A stretch of DNA of 64,000 bases, taken from positions 40,636,561-40,700,560 of the forward strand of contig CM034240.1 in assembly GCA_019916065.1 (NCBI GenBank), written 5' to 3'. A program made the position numbers and the translations under genes. Origin of the DNA: Vitellaria paradoxa (lineage: Eukaryota; Streptophyta; Magnoliopsida; Ericales; Sapotaceae). This document shows, one piece after another, positions 57,373 to 64,000 of this stretch. The first letter of the stretch is position 1. Every line of letters starts with the position of its first letter. The notes beneath the pieces were generated by a model. The model did no database searches and had not been told where the DNA came from. It saw nothing but the letters and a program-made list of their open reading frames with translations.

Positions 57373-60300
57373 GAGCTTTTGCACGGCCAAGAAAGGAGAA
57401 GCCCCTTTTGATTTTGCACCTTCAAATTGAGCGTTAGAATGGAATTTTGAGAGTTTTTAGATTAGTTTTTAAACTTGGATGCGTGGATTCATGGTTTTCG
57501 TTGGAGCTTTCATCGTTGTCTTTGTAGTGATTCTTCACCTCGTCTTTTATATTCGCTTTACGTTGTAAGTTGCACTTTAATCTATTTCGTTTTATTTCGA
57601 TTTGTTTCGTAATATCATGTTTTGCTTGTTTCAATTCTCTTTTCGTATGATTGAATGCTATTTTATTGTTTTTAAGATGTTTAAAGTAGTCGTAGCGTAA
57701 AACCCTAATCTTGATTCAACGAATTAAGAAATGGTAGTTCATGAAAAGCTTTGAGGTGTTCGTAGTCTTTTCGCGAAGGTTGCGAAACCTTTTTCGAAGG
57801 GATTTACCTTTCAAAATCTATTTTTCTTTTGTTTCGAAAACATTCGAATACGAAAATTCTTAACCAAATCTGTGTGAGATCACTGGTATGAATTTTCGTA
57901 ACCAAATTTAAAATACTTTTGAACAGAATTAAAAATCAGATTTTTATTAATATTTTGGTGTTTAATTGAGAAACTCTAGGAAACAAAGGTCTTTAACCAT
58001 ATCCGCTTGAGATCACTGGTACTGACCTTTAATTATAACATTTTCAAAACTTTTCAAATTAAACCCTGTTTTTCAAACAAACACACCCCAAGACAAAGTA
58101 GTGAACTACCCGGACTTGACGTTGAATCAAGATTCTTACTAGTATTGAATTTCAAACCAATTTAATTTTAATTACAATCGAGTAATTTTGAAGCTGAAAG
58201 TGTTTTGTTGATTTTATTTTAAAATTTTGCCATCTCATTTGATTCCCTTTAAAATTCTGAATGTCCTATTTAGTTTAATTATAACTAGTTTAAATTGAAC
58301 TTGTCTTTAATTTTATTGAATCCTTAAACTTAGTAAACATAAACTTCCAAATTTAATTCTCTTTAGTTTTAAAATTCAGTCCACATCCTAAAAACTTAAA
58401 CACATTAGGCTCCCTGTGGAATTCGACCTCGGACTCACCGAGTTTAAAACTGTGACTACCCTCTTGCACTTGAGAGGGAAAAAGCCCGAACACAATTTAG
58501 GGTCGGTCAAGCATGGGTTAGCAGATTTAGATGATGATACTGATAACACTGATGAGTTGGACAGTGGTAGTGGTTCAGATACTGATGGTGGTTATAAGGT
58601 GAGCGAGAAGAAATACCCCATCTTTAATGAGAAAGCTGATATGTTGAACCCTATTTTCTATGTAGGCATGGAGTTTAAAACACATGAGATTTTTAGAGAT
58701 GTAGTTAAAAGAGCATTCTATTAAGCATAAGAAAAAAATTCATATTTACCAAAAGTGACAGAGCTAAAGTGAGTGCTATATGCATAGGTAAAAAGGACTG
58801 CCTATGGTATATCTATGCATCATTTGTTAAGGCTGATGGATTGTATAAGATTAAGAGTTTTGAACCTAGGCATACCTGCACTAGATCATACCATGTGCCC
58901 TGGGTTAGTACGAAGTAGATAATTAAGAGGTGTTTTGAAAGGATATGTAAAAATCGTACATGGCCTATTCAGTCCCTAGTTGAAACCTTTGAGTCTGAAA
59001 ACACAGTGCAAGTGGATAGACATACGGTATTTAGAGCAAAGAAAAGATCCCTGGCCATGCTTGAGGGTGATGCAGCACAACAATTTAAGGATTTGTTTGG
59101 ATACCTTGAGGAAGTCAAGACCACCAATCCTGGGACCACAGCGAAAGTTAAATGGAAGCTAGTTCTTGGATCTAAGAATGAGGTCAAGTTTAAGAGTATT
59201 TACATATGTTGGGGGTCACTGAATAGGGGATTTCTTGAAGGATGCAGGCCAGTGATTGGGTTGGATGGCTGCCATCTAAAAGGACCACATGGTGGGATAT
59301 TATTAACTGTTGTGGGGATAGATACAAATAATTGCATGTACCCTTTTGCATATGCAGTGGTTGGAAAGAAGAAGAAGAAGAAAACTTGGTTGTGGTTCCT
59401 TGATTTGTTAAAGAATGATCTAAATGTACAAAACACACACATGTACACTTTCATGACAGATAAACAAAAAGGGTTGCTTGATGCAGTGGGAGAGTTGTTC
59501 CCAAATTTAGGCCACAGGTTATATGTCAGACACTTATACAATAACTTCAAAGGTGAGTTCAAAGGGTTAGTGTTGAAAGACCTACTATGGAAGGCAGCAA
59601 GGCTACAATTGTTCCAGCCTTCACAAGGGTCATGCAAGAGATAAAAGGTGTTGACATCAATGCTTTTCAGTGGCTCAATGCAAGGCCTACAGTTAACTAG
59701 AGTAGGAGTCACTTTAATACTTTTCCTAAATGTGATATTCTCCTCAATAACCTTTGTGAAAGTTTCAATGCTGCCATCTTGCCAGGTAAGGATAAACCTA
59801 TAATTTTAATATTGGAGAGCATTAGAACTATACTTATGGAGTCCACTCAGAAAAGAAGAAATGCAATACTTAGGTACAATGATAAAATATGCCCTAAGAT
59901 TAAGAAGAGACTAGACAAGTTGAGGGAAGATAAGGGGTGGATACCAATGTACTTTGGGAATGAACAATTCCAAGTGGAGGGACCAAATGAACAGTACAGA
60001 GTAGATTTGAAGAATAAGACCTGTGGGTGTAAGAGATGGGAGTCGTCTGGGCTACCATGTGTTCATGCCATTGCTGCATGCAACAAGTTGGACAAAGACC
60101 CAATGGAGTATGTTGATAGTTGCTATAGTGTGTAGACATGCCTTTAAATTTATAGTAATGTGCTAAGTCTAATGAATGGGAGGGATATGTGGCTTAAAAG
60201 TGGGGATAAAATCTTGTTACCACCTGATGTGAAAAGGAGGGCTGGTAGGCCTAAGAAAGTAAAAAGGAGAGAACCAGACGAAGATGTTCCCGACCCAAAA

Positions 60301-60798
60301 CAAATTAGGTTGAGTAAGAAGGGAAATAAGATGACTTGCAGTGTTTATAACAAAACAGGGCATAACAAGTAGGGATGCAACCAGGGATTGAATGCAGCGG
60401 GTGGACCATCAAATGGAGAGGCAAATGCATCAGTCGGAACATCAACGACAGTTGGTGGAGCAAGCAAGGCAATAGGTGGACCATCATTGAATGTAAGTGT
60501 TTGGCTATACTTTTGTGCTGCACCTTCCATATTTAAGTCTCACCTACTATAACTTGCTGCATTTGTTCAATTTTAGGTGGAAGGGAGTGAGGTGACATTT
60601 GAAAGTACTCCAACAGAATCTCTAAGTGTGTCCATTTATGCCATGTTCCATGTGTGTCCTTAAGTTATTTATTCCATGCACATGAATTCATATGTTTGGT
60701 TTGATATTTGCAGGCTGGTAGGACCTTCATGTGAGGGAAAAAAGGTTCGATTTGCTAGTGAAGTTCATGGAGGAAAACACACAGTGAACTCTATTTAA

Positions 60799-61625
60799 TG
60801 TTTGGTGGTGAATGGCAGACTCTCTTTAATGCTTGCCTCGGATCGGAAATTGTAATTCAAGGATCTATTTTTGTAATTTTACTATTTTTGTAATGTTTGG
60901 TGGTGAATGGTAGACTCTCTTATGACATTTATATGTTGGCTTTCATGCCTTGTGTAATGGTTTGATGGAATCTGACATGTAAAACCTTTGAACTCTGTTG
61001 GCTTTCATGCCTTTTTATACTGGTTTGGTGGAATCTGAGTTGCTGCCGGTGAATTGATGTTTTTTGTTTCCTAGTTTGGCAATATACAGTGAATTTATTT
61101 TTTATTTGATTAAGTTAGAAATAAAATAGAATTGATTTTTATTTCGTTTTTAAAATATAAATATAAATATAAATTATATTAGTGTATCTCTATTGACTTT
61201 TCTCAGTAATCTTAAATTGAAAAATAGTAAAATTAATATATTTTTTTCATCAATCATGCAAACAAATTACAAAATAAGCGTCAAAAAATTAACTTTTAAC
61301 CAAAATTAAGATTTATCAAACAAACTATAATATATTTCTTCTAAAAATTTAATTTGAATTTTTATAAGAAATATTTTAATAAGAAAAAATCAAAAATTGG
61401 AAATTGTAAATGCAATTTAAAAGAACCCTCTATCTCAATGAATAAGTGATTTGTGTGCAATGATTTTTTAAAAACTAAATAAATAAATAACGAAAAAAGA
61501 AGTAGCAGCTCGAGAAAAATGCCTGACAACATCAATCTCCCCATTTTCATTCATAGCATGATAACATTACATAGTCTAAACCCATTACAACCATTAAAAC
61601 ACAAAAATCAGTTAAGCATTTACAT
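60799..61625. other. MULE internal non-coding region between converging ORFs
   Basis: Holds the presumed 3' UTRs of the transposase and the GRF ORF. 'gtttggtggtgaatgg' recurs at about 60801 and 60894, and 'ttggctttcatgcctt' at about 60935 and 60998, indicating a local tandem duplication of roughly 65-95 bases. No gene. Confidence 0.55.
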
Positions 61626-62061
61626 CTACTTGACAACACACCACCACCATGTTCCACACACACCTAGCCAAGCCGAAATTTTTAACCTACGGATCCAAAA
61701 ATCAAAACCATTTCTTCCCAACCACCACTGCTGGCAACCAATAGCCCAAGTTATAGCAAGGTACACCTTCATCTTCAACTCTTTAGCCTTTAGTTTTGCA
61801 ATCTTAGTCTCCTACTTGTCAACCTTTCTCAGCAGCCCATGAATGATTTGAAAAGACCTTCTACACATGGGGGGATCCACCCATCCCCCAAAGTCTTTGC
61901 CTGTCCCATCTTGTGCAGGTAAAGAACCTCTTACTTGGGTTGGAATCGGTCCAAGAAGTGCGAATAGCCTTCTGGTTTCCACAGAGGATGCACAATTTTT
62001 CCTCAAAATTTTGAGAGCTCTGAGAGTTGGAGCTACCATTGGTGCAAGCACTATTGTTCAT
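61626..62061 (-). pseudogene. GRF-type zinc-finger ORF of the MULE, broken
   Basis: The ATG at 62061 lies five bases inside the right inverted repeat. The first frame gives a GRF finger start (CILCGNQKAIRTSWTDSNPS, then KRFFTC). A one-base shift near 61910 leads to DFGGWVDPPMCRRS and IIHGLLRKVDK. A stop at 61812-61814 interrupts ETKIAKLKAKELKMK, a short coiled coil, followed by a membrane-like segment (VYLAITWAIGC) and a stop at 61626. About 145 codons in all. GRF fingers bind nucleic acid in known proteins; small plant GRF proteins with a coiled coil and C-terminal hydrophobic helix are common and of unknown role. Position and direction match mudrB in MuDR, but the protein family differs. 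Confidence 0.82.
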
Positions 62062-62065
62062 TATG

Positions 62066-62375
62066 GGATTTGAACCCTAATCGCGGATGAGTGGGGCAGA
62101 TGCAGTAGGAGATGAGATGAGATGAGATGGGTGTGACCGTGTGGATATATTCCCCTCACATGCGTCTCACGTGACCAATTCTTGCTATGTCATATGCTCA
62201 TCAGTTTGCCATTAAGTCCAGCTCAACGTCCGTGGTTATCAATTTGACGAAAGGGAACGGCAAGTGTCTATTTGATTAACGTTGTCAAAGTACATGTGTC
62301 AATTTGATATTTAGTTAAGTGTAGGTATCTATTTGATGTTCGGGTCATAGTATAGGGGTTTTTTGAAATTTTTCC
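62066..62375 (-). repeat. MULE right terminal inverted repeat
   Basis: Inverted partner of 55637-55940, about 310 bp. It probably carries the promoter of the minus-strand GRF ORF, whose ATG follows at once. A short (GAGAT)n expansion, 'gatgagatgagatgag' at about 62111-62128, is longer than in the left repeat. Confidence 0.93.
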
Positions 62376-62384
62376 AAAAAAAAT

Positions 62385-63145
62385 TAACCTAATATGGATT
62401 ATTGATTTAAAAAAAAATTATTTCATTTTGTTTGCATATAATTTTTTCTAAATATTTTGTAAAAAATGTGAATAGTTTTCTAAAAAATTATGAAATAAAA
62501 ACAACAAAGTAATTTTAATAAAAAAATATCCCAACAATGCCAAATTAATTAGTAATTAAGCATCTTTTTGATTAAACAAATGCGCCATGAAAATTAATTT
62601 TTCAGAGCGGGAGCGTGGAATAAAAGCCAAAATTCAAAAAAAATTTTGAAGTGCACCGTCCTCCATCAAAAACTTTTCAACAAACGGTCAAGATAATCAA
62701 AGCCATAATAATTATGTAAAAGACAATTATGCTGATGTATCTATAATGTATATATATATGTTATGTATGTATATATGTATTTGTGTTAAAATATTATGAG
62801 CAAAAAATACCATTAACAAAAGCTATTTGACACAAGTTCTTATCCTATAAGGGAATGAGAATAATATAATGCCATCAAGAGGAGCTTTTGATAATTGATA
62901 ATTTGTTCTAATTTTCTCTGTTTGTTTATTTTTGAAAATATTAAAAATATAAAATACAAGAAAATTCAAAATCACAAGAAATTATTTTATTAACTTTTAT
63001 TTTTTTATATTAAAAGTATTCCCTCCTTAAATTTAAAGACCTCACAACTCTTCGTATAATTTTATAAAATAGTTTATCTTCGAGAACTTTGTTTTGAGAA
63101 ATAATTTTGCATAAGATTTTTTTTAATTAGAAATTATTAAATTTA

Positions 63146-63188
<43 letters not shown>

Positions 63189-63888
63189 GCTAAACTCTAA
63201 TATGAAAATATATATATATATAATAAAGTACATAAAATTAACATAATCAACCAAATCATTAATTATATATATATATTTTTAGTGAAAGAAAAACAATAGT
63301 TATTTTCTACTTAAATTTTTTTAAATTCTTTTAAAATTTAAAAATTCTTTTTGGTTATAAGGATCGTAGAGGTTATAATAAAAAATTTCACTGTAAGAAC
63401 TATGGGTGAAAAAATAAAAATTTAAATTTAATTGTATTTAATTTAATAATTTTAATTTAATTTAATTAAAAATATTTTTAAAATAAAATAAAATTTAAAA
63501 AAATTTGATTAAAATATAATTAATATAAAATATAAAAAATCACGTCATTAAAGTGTCAACAAATTTAAAACTCCACGCCGCTTACAATAAAATTTTTCAC
63601 TGCAATCCCGAATCTCATTTTCTACTCAGGAATTATGACGCAGCAAGTTCTACAAATTTAAATAACTTCCAACAACATCTGTATTTTCAAAAATCATAGC
63701 AAGCAACTCCAATGGCTGCTTCGGAGGAAATCCTGTATCTTCAGAAATGGGGGTGAACTTTGACAAAACCCAAACCCAAGAGGCAAAAATCAACCGACTG
63801 TCTCTCTTTAAAAAAACTTTCCATAGTTGCTTATCTCTATAACCTTCCTCCTCGTGTCACTTTCCTCCGACCCCCACGTTTCTCCTTC
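62385..63888. other. Intergenic, upstream of the right-edge gene
   Basis: AT-rich with no gene. A (TA)n run of about 39 bases lies at 63148-63186. Composition becomes mixed from about 63600, as expected for a promoter and 5' UTR of the gene starting at 63889. Confidence 0.5.
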
Positions 63889-64000
63889 ATGGATTCACCC
63901 ACAAGTTTCTGTCTCTTCCCCGTACACCCACCGCCCCCTCAACGGTTCTTTTCTTCAAATACTCAACACCGCCAAAACCTGAAATTCAATCTCAGACCCC
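63889..64000 (+). CDS. Partial CDS, possible organelle-targeted N-terminus
   Basis: An ATG in good context ('tctccttcATGGA') opens a frame of 37 codons that runs off the window: MDSPTSFCLFPVHPPPPQ, then RFFSSNTQHRQNLKFNLRP. It is rich in Ser, Pro, Gln and Arg and poor in acids, as in transit peptides for chloroplasts or mitochondria. The preceding 50 bases are CT/C-rich like plant 5' UTRs. The family cannot be named from this fragment. Confidence 0.5.
   Translation, partial: MDSPTSFCLFPVHPPPPQRFFSSNTQHRQNLKFNLRP

Larger units (their letters stand above)
56939..58509 (+). mobile_element. Solo LTR inserted in the MULE transposase
   Basis: Starts TGATTACACTTG, ends GGTCGGTCA, and is flanked by a perfect 5-bp target duplication AGCAT (56934-56938 and 58510-58514). 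Removing it with one AGCAT joins the transposase reading frame exactly (DALRGEH to GLADLDDD). 1571 bp with no coding. The 3' part, 'ccctgtggaattcgacctcg' then 'gactcaccgagttt', is of a type common near the ends of plant Ty3 LTRs. A TATA box (TATAAAAA, 57365-57372) supports plus orientation. Confidence 0.9.
56018..60798 (+). pseudogene. MULE transposase (mudrA-type), broken
   Basis: Exon 1 56018-56063 splices in phase to 56374. The N-terminal PB1-like MuDR domain follows (HFIIKMHFGGQVEGSNYVGG, then acidic linker). The reading frame breaks near 56755 and is then split by the solo LTR (56939-58509). After it come the acidic linker, a MuDR DNA-binding region (YKVSEKKYPIFNEK; KSDRAKVSAICIGKKDCLWY), and the MULE catalytic domain with all three acidic residues: GLDGCHLKG, FMTDKQKG and RVMQEIKG. 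Then a SWIM zinc finger (CGCKRW...GLPCVHAIAAC) and a degraded CCHC knuckle in which the second Cys is Tyr (CSVYNKTGHNK-stop). Small 3' exons run to about 60798. Defects: frameshifts near 56755, 58730 and 59600, and stops at 58722, 58916 and 59698 (a WSRSH-type Trp codon) and in the knuckle. Confidence 0.92.
55637..62375 (+). mobile_element. Complete, inactive Mutator-like element (MULE) with long TIRs
   Basis: A 6.74-kb element bounded by long terminal inverted repeats (55637-55940 and 62066-62375) and a 9-bp target duplication, GAAAAAAAT (55628-55636) and AAAAAAAAT (62376-62384), 8 of 9 matching. Long inverted repeats and a 9-bp duplication define Mutator-type elements. Inside are a plus-strand transposase gene (mudrA type) starting near the left repeat, a minus-strand GRF zinc-finger ORF starting at the right repeat, and a 1.57-kb solo LTR inserted in the transposase. 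The two genes converge, as mudrA and mudrB do in maize MuDR. Several stops and frameshifts make it non-autonomous now. Confidence 0.93.

Noticed and set aside
59200..59712. 170-codon antisense frame opposite the transposase
   Set aside because: Shadow of the MULE catalytic domain, which is clearly coded on the plus strand.

Overview
The window is nuclear DNA of a flowering plant. Genes have GT-AG introns, and the families are plant ones: a plant FRO ferric reductase, an L-type lectin receptor kinase and plant-type universal stress, PB1 and APC15-like proteins. The sequence is very AT-rich and gene-poor. A woody eudicot is a guess from the transposon load; no species can be named.

Genes. (1) 718-5098, minus: a four-exon universal stress protein gene, 241 aa and intact, whose third intron holds a 1.08 kb tandem duplication. 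(2) 12125-15892, plus: an eight-exon ferric-chelate reductase (FRO), complete in domains but carrying two single-base frameshifts. (3) 18291-20276, minus: an intronless L-type lectin receptor kinase with three single-base frameshifts. (4) 34034-34668, plus: a two-exon PB1-only protein. (5) 47224-50017, minus: a two-exon small acidic protein of the plant APC15-like type, with a hAT-like element in its intron. (6) 63889 to the right edge: the first 37 codons of a possible gene that leaves the window.

Most of the rest is transposon-derived. 31-38 kb holds two Helitron-like elements, one ending in a hairpin plus CTAG. 37.7-43.7 kb is a solo LTR interrupted by a second solo LTR in the opposite orientation, each with its own 5-bp target duplication. 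55.6-62.4 kb is a complete but dead Mutator-like element (MULE) with about 305-bp terminal inverted repeats and a 9-bp target duplication. It carries a broken transposase gene, a 1.57 kb solo LTR inserted in that gene, and a convergent GRF zinc-finger ORF next to the right repeat, in the position mudrB occupies in maize MuDR.

Two copies of one tRNA-derived SINE, other SINE-like units, TRIM-like LTR-PBS remnants, hAT-type non-autonomous elements and several families of AT-rich MITEs fill introns and intergenic space. The genes show no operon-like or functional linkage. FRO reduces Fe(III) for uptake, the lectin kinase is a surface receptor, and the others are small cytosolic or nuclear proteins. 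The most informative parts are the nested transposons and the clustered frameshifts in the two long genes, which are either early pseudogenization or assembly errors.
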